Shown: positions 46,896 to 59,394 of the stretch, piece after piece
Layout of the letters: every line of letters begins with the position of its first letter
Numbering within the stretch: the first letter of the stretch is position 1
Assembly (NCBI GenBank): GCA_025330725.1
Contig: JAIWND010000023.1
Location: 310,001 to 374,000, forward strand
Direction: 5' to 3'
From: Chlamydoabsidia padenii
Lineage: Eukaryota > Mucoromycota > Mucoromycetes > Mucorales > Cunninghamellaceae
Length of the DNA: 64,000 nucleotides
Made by a program: the position numbers and the translations under genes
Notes under the pieces: generated by a model
Seen by the model: the letters and a program-made list of their open reading frames with translations, nothing else
Told to the model about the DNA's origin: nothing
The model's database searches: none

Positions 46896-47662
46896 ATGCT
46901 TGTTACACCTCTGGAGGTGTATGCAAGTGTTTCCTCTGCATCGCTCAAAAGAACACTTCCTTCTCAACGATTGGTCATATCACAAAACAGCGAAGCAACA
47001 CCGATTATAATTGTACAAGACGGTAAATTAAAACTGATAATGATTAGACCTGTATTTATTAATAACGCTTTTGCTTTTTGTATAGATCAACGACCCAAAG
47101 AAAAGTAAGTATCAAAAAAAAAGATGATGAATTTATGCGATATAAAAGGTCCCTTGTGTGTGAAGTACTAATACAAACCAATCGTCTTTGATTTCTCTAG
47201 TCAAGCTCGATTCAAGTATACTGATTGTCGATTCGTAACAGGGCAGCAACCTCATTACGAAGAACATGTCAAACAACTAGTGACCAGCTTTACTGAAGGT
47301 AATGATATATACAAAAAAAGACGGATTCGGAATTGGAGGATACTTAACCTACTCTTGTGAACGATGATTGTTATAGGTTACAATACCGCCGGTGTCTCAG
47401 TCTATGCAAAGTAAGAACTAATGAAGTAGATAAATCATACGTACACAGTAATCACTAACCATATCTCTATACAGGTCTAACGATCCTGAATCTCAAAAAA
47501 GGAACATGACTGGTATGGCTTTGGATCTACTCAAGGAACAACTGTTACAAAAATACGTCTTATCAGGTGATTCGGAATCGCGTAACATCAAGCTCGAATA
47601 TGGGTAAGTAGATATGTTAATTTGGATGCAATAGTCCACTTGGAAAGATATTGGTATATTAA

Positions 47663-47693
<31 letters not shown>

Positions 47694-50600
47694 TACTCTA
47701 TAGGTTTATTGGATTCTCTGACTTCCGTTGCTACAACTACCCCAGCAGAACAAAGCTTCACAGTAAGTGTAAAAAAAAACAACAGGTGACAGTGTAAATT
47801 GTGTTATATGATAAAAATTGAATAATGATATTGTCGTGTAATAACTTTTATAGATGACAAGGCAATGAAAATGAATGTCACCGACTTCCTCCTACCTCTA
47901 CCAATCGACAAGATAGATGACACCTGGAAGACTATCAAATTCGATCAAAACGGAGGGGATCCCACTTTGTTTATCTGTAATCTCACTAGAAATAACAAAC
48001 TCGAATCTTGTTTTGCCTGGCTCAACTTCTCCGCTCCTTCTGATAGTGCGACGTACTATGCAAGTTATGCCGAAATGGGTAGGTTATATATTTAAACTTG
48101 GACAAAAACTGCTTGCATCTAACTAACACTTTGTTTTATTTAAATGGCTTTGACGTATGGTAGAAAAGCGATTGTTGGTCTACTCTGATCCCAAATTTAA
48201 TGGCATCTTGGATCCCTACGAATATCCCATGGCTGCATTTACCTTCAATTACTTTTCGGGGCTCTACCAAACAAAGGTGTTTGCTCATTTTGATGTAAGT
48301 ATATAAACGACACAAAAAAGAAAAGGAGGGGGACTACATCTCATGCTAATTGCACATTTTTTTTTCTTTTTTACGTTTGCGTTTTACACTTTAGGAATAT
48401 GGAATATACGATACGGGCATCAATTTGGACCTACTTCGGGATACATCAAACTGGGGAAACATCAAATGCTCTGTCAGTAGGAACGAATTTGGTGTCAATC
48501 TGGGAAAGGTAAACTTAAATACTGTATAATGAAATGGACATGCCTATACAAGCTGGATGAAAAAGACTTTTAACATTATTAACACTTTATAGTCACAAAA
48601 AAAGGCATTGCAACGTGAATTGGATGAACAAACCCTTACGATCAATCAACTCAAAACAACCTGCTCCAATCAACAAGAAACATTAACAAAGCTAAATGAA
48701 GAAATTGAAACATACAAACCGCTTGAATATAGAGTAAGTCATTCTTTATATTTTAATTACTGATGTACTAACCCATCCCTTAATATTCTTTTCTAGCATA
48801 AGCTTATCAGTAATGTTGGTAGGGCGACTATGGAAAAACAAAAAGCAATCTTCGATATGGAAAAGGTGGATTTGGTATATCAGCTAAATACACTCAAGAT
48901 GCGATTGGGTAAGTGCTTGGGTAACAATACATAAAAATAGGATGGTAGAGAGAAAAAGATGACTAACGCAAACATTGATATTTTATAGTGGAAACTAACA
49001 TGATGAATTACTCTTATCAGTCATCAAACGAAGAATTGGCATGTAAAAATGCTAGCCAAGAGGTATGTAGTAAAAGATAACACTTGGATGAAGTGAATCC
49101 TAATTATTTCTTTTATTATACACAATAGCGACTAATAAAGGACATCACCCAACTCCACGTGAATAATGCCAGGTATATTGATGAATTGGAACAAGAAGTC
49201 AACCGATTGAATGACCGACCTCAAAACGACATGTACGCCACACTCACTCAACAATGGAAAGCGACTGAAAAGACATACAGGCAACGGCTGGAAAAAAAGA
49301 AATCCCGTGTCGATCGACTCTTAAAGCAGGTGCAAAGTCTCACTCTGGAATGCACACAACTGAAAAAGCGAAACAAAGCAATACAACAACAGATGGATAA
49401 TATGATCAAACGGCTGGAGATGAAAGACGACGCTGGATCTTCAACTATGAGACGGGACTCTAGGGAACTGGTGGATATGGCGCAACAGGGTGATTTGGCG
49501 CAATATCAAACTACACATGGCTCTTTGAATGATTGGGCACAAAAACAAGATTTGTCTCAGCAACTCCTACAATCTCAGCTATTACTACAATCCCTCTTGA
49601 CACAATGTCAGGAACCATTATCATCAAATTCTCTGACACTATTGTCTCGACTACAAGCACAAGCATCACCATCATCGAAACATCAAGCATTATCATTATC
49701 ATCCAAAACACAACATGTAGCACCACCATCACAACGTCCGGTAACACTACATTCTCAGGCATCATCAAAGCCTCTGAAAATACCTCAACCACGATCACCA
49801 GCACAGTCACTACCACTCTCATCACCTCATTTACCATCACAGTCTCAGTTACCAGCACAGCCTCGATCACCATCGCCGCCTTCATCGCCATTACAACATC
49901 AGGCACCATCATCACCTCTATCGCCATTACAGCATCAGGCACCATCATCACCTCTGTCGCCATTACAACATCAGGCACCACCACAATCTCGATCACCATC
50001 ACCATCACCATTACAGCCTTTATCGCCGTTACAACCTCAGGCACCATCATCACCTCTGTCGCCATTACAACATCAGGCACCACCACAATCTCGATCACCA
50101 TCACCATCACCATTACAGCCTTTATCGCCGTTACAACCTCAGGCACCATCGTCACCTCTATCGCCACAAGTACACTCACCGTCAAAAACACCTCAATCAA
50201 CACATTCATCACACAAACGGCAGAGTGTGTCTCCAAAGAATGTCATGACAAGTCCTGTTCTTGGAATGGAAACCATCACTTATAATCAACATAACAGATA
50301 CACATCCGAAGAATCCAACAATGATCCAGTTCGACCATCTTCACCTGAAATATCATCACCGGTACACGATCTCCTATCATCATTCGATGAAAAACTGGAT
50401 CTGCGAACACACAATGCAAATATAAAGTCAACACCAAAATCAACCCATCATGATGCATCAACTCCATCGAGAAGCAAAGCAAGCGAAAATACAACTCCCA
50501 TACTCGACATGTCACCTAGAAGTCCAACACTGCCGGCGTCACACCAACGACATACATCTCCCTTACCTATCACCGAAGAAAGAAGAACCGACTCGGACGG

Positions 50601-51162
50601 CTTCTCCTTACATGATTCAGTACCATCATTGCCAGACGAGGAGTCATTGTTTTTATCACCAACAACTTCTAAACCAGCATCGCAGTCAAAAATAAATATT
50701 GATCTAACGGCACTCGAAGAAGACGAACCAGTACGACGAAAACCCTTATCAAAACAACCATCATCGGAAGCGACCATCCAACCATCCGCATCAACGTCAA
50801 AACGAGGTAAAAAACCTCTGGAGCGAAGGAAACTATCACTAAAATGGCAACAAATTGAAGTCCCTGATCAACAAGGACCCGTGCATAACAAACAACTGTC
50901 ATCATCTCAAACACCGGTGCGGAACAAATTTGTGCAGCACAAGGAACCAACATCATCTCAAAAATCTTTGCAGAGCAAATTTGTGGTGAAACGGTCAATT
51001 TTATCTCAAAAATCAGTGCAGGACAATGAACTAACATCATCTCAAGAACTAACAATGACTCGGAAAAAACGAAGGCGACTTATCAACCGGTCTCCAATTG
51101 ATGAAACCCGTATGAGCCCTCTGTTAAATGGATATTCTGCCAAGTACTTTGACATAGAATAG
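46896..51162 (+). CDS. Kinesin-like protein with degenerate, P-loop-less motor domain
   Basis: Thirteen exons: 46896-47022, 47086-47104 (19 nt), 47201-47298, 47377-47410, 47475-47603, 47704-47762, 47854-48078, 48164-48294, 48395-48508, 48593-48733, 48797-48908, 48989-49062, 49129-51162, giving 1098 residues. The first 275 residues follow the kinesin motor plan: a strand then RFKYTDCRFV and HYEEHVKQLVTSFTEGYN, where real kinesins have the 'EGYN-TVFAYGQTGSGKT' P-loop. Here the sequence after EGYN is TAGVSVYAKSNDPESQ, with no GKT/S. Later parts recall the switch and beta strands (IKLEYGFIGFSDFRCYNYP) but lack recognisable SSRSH and DLAGSE motifs. Then come coiled coil (about 290-430) and a long S/P/Q-rich tail with many SP sites. 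It is probably an ATPase-dead, microtubule- or partner-binding pseudokinesin. Confidence 0.7.
49860..50165 (+). repeat. Tandem repeats in S/P/Q-rich tail (102-nt higher-order unit)
   Basis: In-frame repeats of 12-codon units (QHQAPSSPLSPL-like). A higher-order unit of 102 nt (34 codons) is duplicated: the string starting CATCAGGCACCACCACAATC occurs at 49969 and 50071. The repeat keeps all three frames open, creating spurious long ORFs in other frames. Confidence 0.75.
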
Positions 51163-51223
51163 TATAGTATATTCGTATATATAACTTTTAACACCTAATA
51201 AAATTGCATGTAAAAAAAATGAA

Positions 51224-51240
51224 GCGCCGTTTAAATATCC
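51224..51240 (+). promoter_or_regulatory. GCGCCGTTTAAATATCC motif upstream of HOOK gene
   Basis: Lies only about 60 bp after the stop of the kinesin-like gene and about 135 bp before the HOOK ATG, so the HOOK gene has its own promoter in a gap of about 210 bp. Confidence 0.5.
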
Positions 51241-51371
51241 GGCATATCACCCGCGACAAAGGAAAAGACGTTTCTCTTTTACTTTGTCCACTCCCCCACC
51301 TTTGTTTACATTATACCCTTTTTATATACCCACACATTATCTTTTTTATACATAAAACGACCTTTTCTCGT

Positions 51372-54300
51372 ATGGAAACAGCAATGGAAGATGCCTTTGT
51401 TGGATGGGTAAGTTTGTACATCTTTTATTTTTTTTTTGGGGGGGGGGAAAACTAATCTCCTTCTTTAATTCACCTTGGCGATACGTCAGTAGTTTAACAC
51501 CTTTGAATGCAAGTCTCACCCGATCGATACTATTACCGAGTTATCAGATGGTATTATGCTATCAGATGTACTCACGGATGTGTAAGTCTTACTAAAGTCT
51601 TTACTACTTTATTTTGTAACTGACTTTTTTTTTTTTTTTTTTTTTTTTTGTGAAACCAGGGATGGAAAATGGTTCAAGCAGATACCAAACGATACTCATC
51701 TGACTTGGGTACAACGTCTCCACAATCAAGCTCTAATCTATAAACTCATTAGGCATTACTTTGAACAAGTATTGGGTCAGGATCCGGGGCTTTTACCGAC
51801 TGTGAATCTCGAAGCCATTGCTAAAAATGCCGACCTTCATGAACTTTTGGTGATGTGTCAACTGGTGATTGCTATTGCTGTCCAATCTGATAATAACCGC
51901 ATGTATATTGAAATGATTCAAAACTTGCCTCAGAAGAACCAACAGGTCCTCATGGTATCGATTGAAAAGGTAATATAGAGGGGGAGAGAATGATATGAAT
52001 ACTAACATTAATGCTTGGATTGGATTGGGGGGAGGGTTAGGTCATGAGGCATTTTGATGGTGATGATATGAACCCACAATTCTCTCAAATTAATGGATTA
52101 ACTGCATCAAGAAACTTTTATACTGATAGGTAATAACAGAACACAGATAGACTAGGCTGAAATGCGCTTGATACTAACCACACTTGTATATTCTAGCGAT
52201 CTCCTTTTGGCAAGCCAGTTTGAAAATGTGTTGACAGTTAGAAAGCAATTGAAACAATCACACATACAACTTTTAGTGACATATAATGATCTCCGAACAC
52301 GATTTGTAAGTAGACAATCCGACACCCTGATGAAAAGCTAAATACTTTATTCTCTATTACTGGCGCTTTTCTTTCAGGCTATTGTATTGGACGAGAAGGT
52401 CAATCTCGAACGGCGTTTAATGAATATGGATTCAGCAATCACTCAAGCAAACGACACTGGCAAACCTGATCTTGTCATGCGCGCAGAGTTGGATCACCTC
52501 AAACTCGACCTGGCCAAAAGCGAAGACAAACAACATGAAATGCAGCAACTCTTGGACCAGCACGTACGATCCATACATGAACTCGAACGAAAAATCGACG
52601 ATTTCACTCTTCAATCCAGCGAAACCGAACAGCTGCACGACCGATTGGAGGACTATTCGAGAACATTAGAACGACTAGGTATGGTGGAAGATGAGGTGGA
52701 CAAGTATAAACAAAAGGCGGAAGAAACTGGCGATCTTCGACGATATATCAAGGCTCTTGAAGAACAAAACACAAGCCTACTGGAACGGAGCCATCAAGTA
52801 GAACACGAATACCGTAAAGTCCTTGCCTTTAAAACACTCATGGATTCTTACCGGCAGCAGGTACAGCAACTGGAATCAACCAATATGGAAATACAAAAGG
52901 AGACGGACCGCTTGGATGCTCAGGTGGCTTCTTTGACTGATCAATCTAACTACTTGGAGGGCGAACGGGATCGTAATATCGAGCAGTTACAATTGCTGGA
53001 AGATTATATCAAGGAACTCGAACTGGTGGGGACTGGGGTGACTCTCGATAAGGTGCTCATGACTGATGAACCTATGGAACTGCATATGCAAGACAAGATC
53101 GAAGATAACTTGATGGAAACTAATGTGACTGAACTGTAAGTTGATCCAAAGCGGTACTCATCAACTTGTATTAACTTGAACTTCTCTTTATATATATACC
53201 TTTTTATTTAGGCGGCTGACCATTGGACGTTTGAAACGACAAATAAAGGACATGGAAACAAATGGTGCCTTTGAACAAGATCCTCCTCCCTCGACCTCAT
53301 GTACCTTGCAAGAACTACAATACACAAATGAACTACTGGAAATGGTAAGGTGCTGTAGATATCAACTTTTTTTATTGCATTGACTGATCACCCTTTTTTT
53401 TTTTTTTTTTTTTTTCTCCTATTACCCACCATAGGAACATAAAAATACTCTGGCTGAACGTGATCAGCTTCGTCAAGAACTAGTCAAAATTCGGAATGGT
53501 ATTCCTGGGTCTCTCTCGGATCAAGGGCAATCAGTTGTGGTATTCCGATCTCATCTTCTCGATTTGAAAAAAGAGGCTACCTATCTCAAGATTCAAACAG
53601 CACGGCTTGAAACAAAGGTGACACAAGGAACGAGCTCGGTGGCGAAAGATCCTGTTACCTTCCAGCAATACAAAGTAGAACTTGGCCGTATACAAGATCA
53701 ACTCGATCGCCTGGTAAATATTACCAAAATACAATATCATGATACCAACAGGATGCTGGTGGAAGCAAATTATCTTGATGGTATCAACAACCAATCTTCC
53801 AACAATGGCAATGAACTAGGGTTATCCAAGTAAGTAACATGACAAATACAGTCTCATCGGTATATACTAACTTGAAAATTTTACAAATAATAGTAACGAT
53901 TTGAAGACAATCCAAGAACAAACCGCAGACCTGCAGACCCATCTTATACATCTCCAAGAAGATATCAATATAATACAAGGCAGTACTTGGAAAGTACGAG
54001 ACGTAAGTAAACAAAAACAAAAAATAGGGGCGGAAGGAACTGAAGATGTGGGATTGGTAATAACAAGCTTTTAATAGATGATAAAATTGTATGGCCTACT
54101 GCTGCAAGAAATGGCTGCTCGATTCGCACTTTGTCAAGACTCTGAAGAACCATCCTACTTGGTATCAAGCACCCCACGCTCCAAAGAAGAAGAACAGAAC
54201 TTGATAAAGGTACAGCTTAATAATAATGCCAATACTACTATAGGCAACTAACTCCATCCACGTCTTTCTTTGTAGAAGCAAATTCATGGTGTAAGATTAC

Positions 54301-54461
54301 AATCAAAGAAGGAACAACAACTGATCATCTCCTCCTGGTATGATTTGGTACACAAGAACCATCGTGAAATGACTGGCCTATCCATTCGATCCACTCCTTC
54401 CTCCTGGCTTGGTAGACAAAGAAAATTATTAGATAGTCATTTACGTCAAAAGGTCTGTTGA
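51372..54461 (+). CDS. HOOK-family dynein cargo adaptor
   Basis: Hook proteins link dynein (and kinesin-3) to early endosomes in fungi. Eleven exons: 51372-51407, 51493-51581, 51660-51969, 52041-52129, 52197-52305, 52378-53135, 53212-53344, 53435-53829, 53894-54002, 54078-54209, 54276-54461, giving 781 residues. The N-terminal HOOK (CH-like) domain covers about 1-165: FVGWFNTFECKSHPIDTITELSDGIMLSDVL, LIYKLIRHYFEQVLGQ, LVMCQLVIAIAVQSDNN. Heptad-rich coiled coil fills about 200-700. The C-terminal cargo-binding region is KLYGLLLQEMAARFALCQ with a tail having SWYDLVHKNHREMT. Length and order match fungal Hook/HookA. It lies directly downstream of the kinesin-like gene. Confidence 0.88.
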
Positions 54462-54513
54462 TCTGTGCATAATAAACTGCAGTTTGTCTCACATCACCTT
54501 TGTGGTAGTAAGC

Positions 54514-54526
54514 CACGGGATTCCAA
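54514..54526 (+). promoter_or_regulatory. Weak CACGGGATTCCAA motif upstream of LeuRS
   Basis: Diverged copy about 90 bp before the ATG at 54613 and about 55 bp after the HOOK stop codon. Confidence 0.3.
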
Positions 54527-54612
54527 CTCCGACACCACCGATGAAAAATTATGACACTTTTTTTTTGTATCCTTCACTTCTCTTCCTCCTCATTTATTCT
54601 TTTACTGTAAAC

Positions 54613-57600
54613 ATGGCTACCGAGGCACCAAAGGTAATGAAAACAAAACATATAAACAAATGGTTTACCTTTTTATAAAATAGCTAGTCATTAACCACCT
54701 TCCTTTCAATTCTACAAACTAGACAGCCAAGCGTGATTACCTTCGCAACTTGGAAAGCAAAGCAAGAAAACTCTGGGACGACAGTAAAGCGTTTGAAATC
54801 AATGCTCCTACGATTGAAGAACACGCCAACAGCAATGACCTTCACACAGCTTATCCCAAGTTTATGGCCTGTATGCCTTATCCTTACATGAATGGTCGTC
54901 TTCATTTGGGTCACGCCTTCACCTTCTCCAAAGTCGACTATGCTGTGGGTTACGAACGCATGAAGGGAAAACGTGCTCTTTTACCTCAAGGCTTCCACTG
55001 TACTGGTATGCCCATCAAGGTAAATACTCATTGTCTAATTCTTTGTTGTGGATATTAACCCACTTTTTTTTTTTTTTTTTTTTTTTGGTATTGTAATCAC
55101 TTAGGCCTGTGCTGATAAATTGACTCGTGAAATGGAACTCTTTGGCAAGAACTTTGAACGCTACGAAGAAATGCTCCTGTCCAACCAACTTGAAGAAAAG
55201 GTGGCGGTGGCAAAGAAGAGCAAGGTGGCAGCAAAAACCGGCAATGTAACCTATCAATTCCAAATCATGCTCAGTCTTGGTATCCCTCGTGAAGAAATCC
55301 ACAAGTTTGCCAACCCTTATTACTGGACTGAATTCTTCCCTCCTCAAACCATCAGCGACATGACTGCGTTTGGCTCCAAGGTGGATTGGCGTCGTTCCTT
55401 CATCACCACCGATGCGAACCCTTACTACGATGGTTTCGTGCGCTGGCAAATGAACAAACTCCGATTGATGGACAAGGTCAAGTTTGGTGAACGTTATACT
55501 ATTTACTCTCCTGTGGATCAACAACCTTGTATGGATCACGATCGTCAATCTGGTGAAGCTTTGAATCCTCAAGAATATACTGGTATCAAGATGAAGGTGG
55601 TGGATTGGTCCAAGGCGGCGAAGGATGCCATTGCTCCCTTTGAGGATAAACTCAAGGGCAAGACTATCTATTTGGTGGCTGCTACTCTCCGTCCCGAAAC
55701 TATGTATGGTCAAACTAACTGTTTTGTTGGCCCCGAAATCAACTATGGTATTTATCAAGTCAACGAGACTGAAGCATTCTTGGTCACTGAACGGGCTGCT
55801 CGCAACATGGCTTTCCAAAAGATCTTTGACAAGGAAGGTGAACTCCGTAAATTGGCTGAAATCAAGGGTGTTGCTGTGGTTGGAACAACCATCAAGGCTC
55901 CTTTAAGTGTCTACCCTGCTGTTTATGTGCTCCCTATGGAAAACGTTTTGCCTACCAAGGTAAGAAGAAGAAGAAAAAAAAAAGGAGGGGTTAACAAGAT
56001 AAAACTAAAATGATTTAATCATTTTACTATGCTACACTTAATAGGGTACTGGTGTTGTGACATCTGTCCCCTCTGATTCTCCTGATGATTTTGCCACTTT
56101 ACAAGATTTGAAGAAGAAATGCGCCTACTACAACGTTGAACCTGAATGGGTGGATTTTGAACCTGTGCCTATCATCGAAACTCCTTCTTATGGTAACTTG
56201 ACTGCTCCCAAATTGTGTGAAATCAAAAAGATCAATTCTCAAAAGGATCGTGTGCAACTCGCCGAAGCCAAGGAACTCGCCTACAAGGAAGGATTCTATC
56301 AAGGTACTATCATCATTGGTGATTACAAGGGTATGAAAGTCCAAGATGCCAAAAACAAGATCCGTGATTTGCTCATCAACGCCAAGGAAGCCTTTGTCTA
56401 CAATGAACCCGAAGGCTTGGTCATGTCTCGCTCTGGTGATGAATGTGTGGTTGCTCTTATGGATCAATGGTACCTCGACTATGGTGAAGCTGAATGGAGG
56501 GCTCAAACTGAAGAATGCTTGGCTAATATGGAAACTTATACTCTTGAAACTCGTCATCAATTTGAACAAACCTTGGGCTGGTTGAACAAGTGGGCTTGTG
56601 CTCGTAGCTTCGGTCTCGGTACCAAATTGCCCTGGGACAAGCAATTCTTGGTCGAATCTCTATCTGACTCTACTATCTACATGGCTTACTACACTGTTGC
56701 TCATCTCTTACATCAAGGCTCTATTAGTGGCACTGCTGTTGGTCCTGCTGGTATTCGTGCGGAACAAATGACTGATGCCGTCTGGGATTATGTCTTCAAA
56801 CTTGGTCCTTACCCTGCTGACGAAGCCGATGTACCTCCTCAAGCCTCTCTGGACAAGTTGCGCCGTGAATACGAATACTTTTATCCTTTGGACGTGCGAT
56901 GCTCTGGCAAAGACTTGATCCCCAACCATTTGACCTTCTTCTTGTATAACCATACTGCTATCTTCCCTCGTGAAATGTGGCCTCGTGGTATCCGCTCTAA
57001 TGGCCATTTGATGTTGGACTCCAAGAAGATGAGCAAGTCTACTGGTAACTTTATGACCATGAGCGATGCTGTGATTAAGTATGGTGCTGATGCTACTCGA
57101 TTTGCTCTTGGTGATGCTGGTGACTCTGGTGAAGATGCTAACTTTGAAGATGCTACTGCTAACGCTGCCATTCTGCGCCTGTATACTCTCTTGGAATGGT
57201 GTGAAGAACAAATCAAGTCTATCAACGATGGCTCTCTACGCACTGGTGAATTCAACTTCTTTGATCGTATCTTTGAAAATGAAATGAACAACAACATTCT
57301 TTTGGCCGACAAGTCTTATGGTCTCACTCACTACCGTGATGCTATCAAGTATGGTGTGTTTGAATTCCAAACTGCGCGCGACAACTATCAACAAGCCAGT
57401 GCCGTTGTTGGTATGCATAAGGATCTTCTTTTGCGTTACATCACCAATCAAACTCTTCTCCTTGCTCCCATCTGTCCTCATTGGGCTGAATATGTCTGGG
57501 GTGACGTTCTCAAAAAGGTAATCTTAAAAAAAATGGGGAAAGGAACGAAAGACGCTAACTTTTTTTTTGTATGTCTTTTGTTAATCATAGGATGGTATGG

Positions 57601-58338
57601 TTGTGGATGCTACCTTCCCCAAGCCTACTGCACCTGTTGATGAAGTTCTCTCAGCTTCTGCCCAATATATCCGCCGCACTATCAAATCCATCCGTGATGC
57701 TGAAGCCGCTACTCAAAAGCAAAAGAAGAAGGGTAAGGCTCCTGCAATTACCTTCAACCCCAACGCCCCCAAGTCACTCAAGATCTATGTTGCCACCAAG
57801 TTCCCCGAATGGCAAGAAGAATGTGTCCTTGCTCTCAAGAGTAACTATGATCAGGTAAAAAACAAAAGAAGAAAAAGGGGGGATCATGGTATTGCATTCA
57901 TTATATGGAGAAGACTGACACTATCTCTTTTGTATTATCTAGGCTACTGGTAAATTTGATGATGTCAAGGTCCGTGAAATCCTTGGTGCAAAGGGTATCC
58001 TCAAAAACAAAAAGACCATGCCATTCGTGCAAGAACAAAAGGTATATATATATATATATAAGATAAAGAGTGACTAGTGGTGCATAATATCTCATCATCG
58101 TCTTTGTTTTGTGTCTTTTGTGTAGAAAATGGTGGAAAAGAACGGTGTCGAAGGTTTTGATCGTGCTTTGGTGTTTAACGAAACCGAAATTCTTGCTGAA
58201 GCAGTGGACGAAATCAAGCGCAACCTTGGCTTCCAAGCTGTTACTATTCTGAAGAGCGAAGACTGGACCGAAGAAGATCTCAAGGGTGCTGAAACTGCTG
58301 TCCCTGGTCAACCTTCTTTTGCCTTTAAGAACGAATAA
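54613..58338 (+). CDS. Cytosolic leucyl-tRNA synthetase
   Basis: Class Ia synthetase that charges tRNA-Leu in the cytosol. Seven exons: 54613-54633, 54723-55019, 55105-55959, 56045-57517, 57591-57854, 57943-58041, 58126-58338, all phase 0, giving 1073 residues, normal for eukaryotic cytosolic LeuRS (yeast Cdc60). The HIGH motif is HLGH (about 68-71, in PYMNGRLHLGHAF). The CP1 editing domain has the Thr-rich TLRPETMYGQTN (about 299). KMSKS is intact (KKMSKSTGNF, about 719). The anticodon-binding and eukaryote-specific C-terminal domains follow. Codon bias (GGT, GCT, AAG, CTC) shows high expression. AATAAA occurs about 65 bp after the stop. Confidence 0.98.
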
Positions 58339-59394
58339 CTTTATTATCATCCTATTGTCTAGATTAGTCTATTTTTTGTTACTATCCTTTATAGTTTTTA
58401 TAAATAAACATTATCATTATCATTATTTTATATATGTATATCTGGTCTTTAATTAAAAATAAAATTATCATCACTGTTGACTAGTTAATGAACTCACATA
58501 CCTTGTCTTTTTAAAATTGAGCTGTCAAAAAAACGTGGGACCCTTTTTGACGATCTGATTTTGATTCCAGTCGACTTTAAAATCCCGCTGCATGGATTTA
58601 CCGGCATCATTGTAAGCTTGGGCTGACTGACACAATGGTCTGGCCACTTCGCTCAACTTTATGCCCAACATAGTTTCTCTTGAGCTGGCCTGAAATTTAC
58701 ACCCAACACATTCCCCCCACCCAAAGTCGGGATTTAAATTTTAAAATCTGATTCTGCATGAATTTCTTGGTTAGACGAACCCCCTTTCACGGTCAGAGCT
58801 AGTCTACACGTCAAGCAATTCACGTTTGAAAAAAAAAATCCAAAGTCTTTTAACCAGAATATACACGGCAAAAAAAAAACAATAATCTTTACATGATTTG
58901 CATGATTAAATCATGGTCAGATCATGTATCAAATAGACCCTCCCCCACTCTACGCCCAATCTTTTTTCCATCGAGCTGGCCTGAAGTTCATGGGTTGACT
59001 TCCTTGAATCATGTCATTCATTAGCATCGGTCGACGATGGAGTGGGTAAGAATGTTTCAGACGATCGATGAAGCGGGGTTCAAAATGGATAAATCATCCT
59101 TTTCTTCTTGATCGACAACATCCACTGTAAATGGGCTTTATTATATAGTATGCTGTGCAGAGCACAAAACAAATTTTATTGGTTTATAATATATATATAT
59201 AAGGGAAGGAATAAAATGGGTGAATGTACAGGTTTTTCACGCTCAGGTCTGTCGAGCGGCGCAAATAGTAATGATATCTACACTAAAGCTACAATAATAA
59301 CTAAAAAAATAAAAAAAGAGGGGGATAATAAAATAAAAAACACAAAGAGTAACTAATAACTAGCACTAGTAAAAAAAATCCAGATAGGTCCCTA
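58339..59394. other. Intergenic region rich in repeats and motifs
   Basis: No gene seen. It holds repeat copy B (58610-58850), a partial second copy of its GAGCTGGCCTGAA block at about 58960-58985, a composite motif (TCGGGATTTAAATT at 58728-58741 followed by GCATGAAT at 58757-58764), AAATCCCGC at about 58582-58590, and GCGGGGTTCAAAAT at about 59072. Confidence 0.5.
58610..58850 (-). repeat. Dispersed repeat, copy B (inverted relative to copy A)
   Basis: Diverged inverted partner of 808-1140; shared blocks include GGTCAGAGCTAGTCTACACG, AAAGTCGGGATTTAAATTTT and TAAGCTTGGGCTGACTGACA. About 57.6 kb apart. One shared block contains the CGGGATTTAAA/GCATGAA motif pair, so this repeat family may spread that motif. 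Confidence 0.6.

Noticed and set aside
49511..50236. 241-codon open frame on the minus strand over the kinesin-like tail
   Set aside because: Low-complexity V/M/E product created by the complement of the CA-rich tandem repeat; no start context, splice logic or family.
49533..50285. 250-codon T/S/I-rich frame in another plus frame
   Set aside because: Alternative reading of the same repeat; the in-frame kinesin-like exon 13 runs through it with normal coiled coil before and a coherent tail after.
55015..55818. 267-codon minus-strand frame inside the leucyl-tRNA synthetase gene
   Set aside because: Shadow of a highly codon-biased conserved gene on plus; product has no family character.
56099..57312. 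Minus-strand frames of 143-181 codons opposite LeuRS exon 4
   Set aside because: Same shadow effect; no independent promoter or splice signals.
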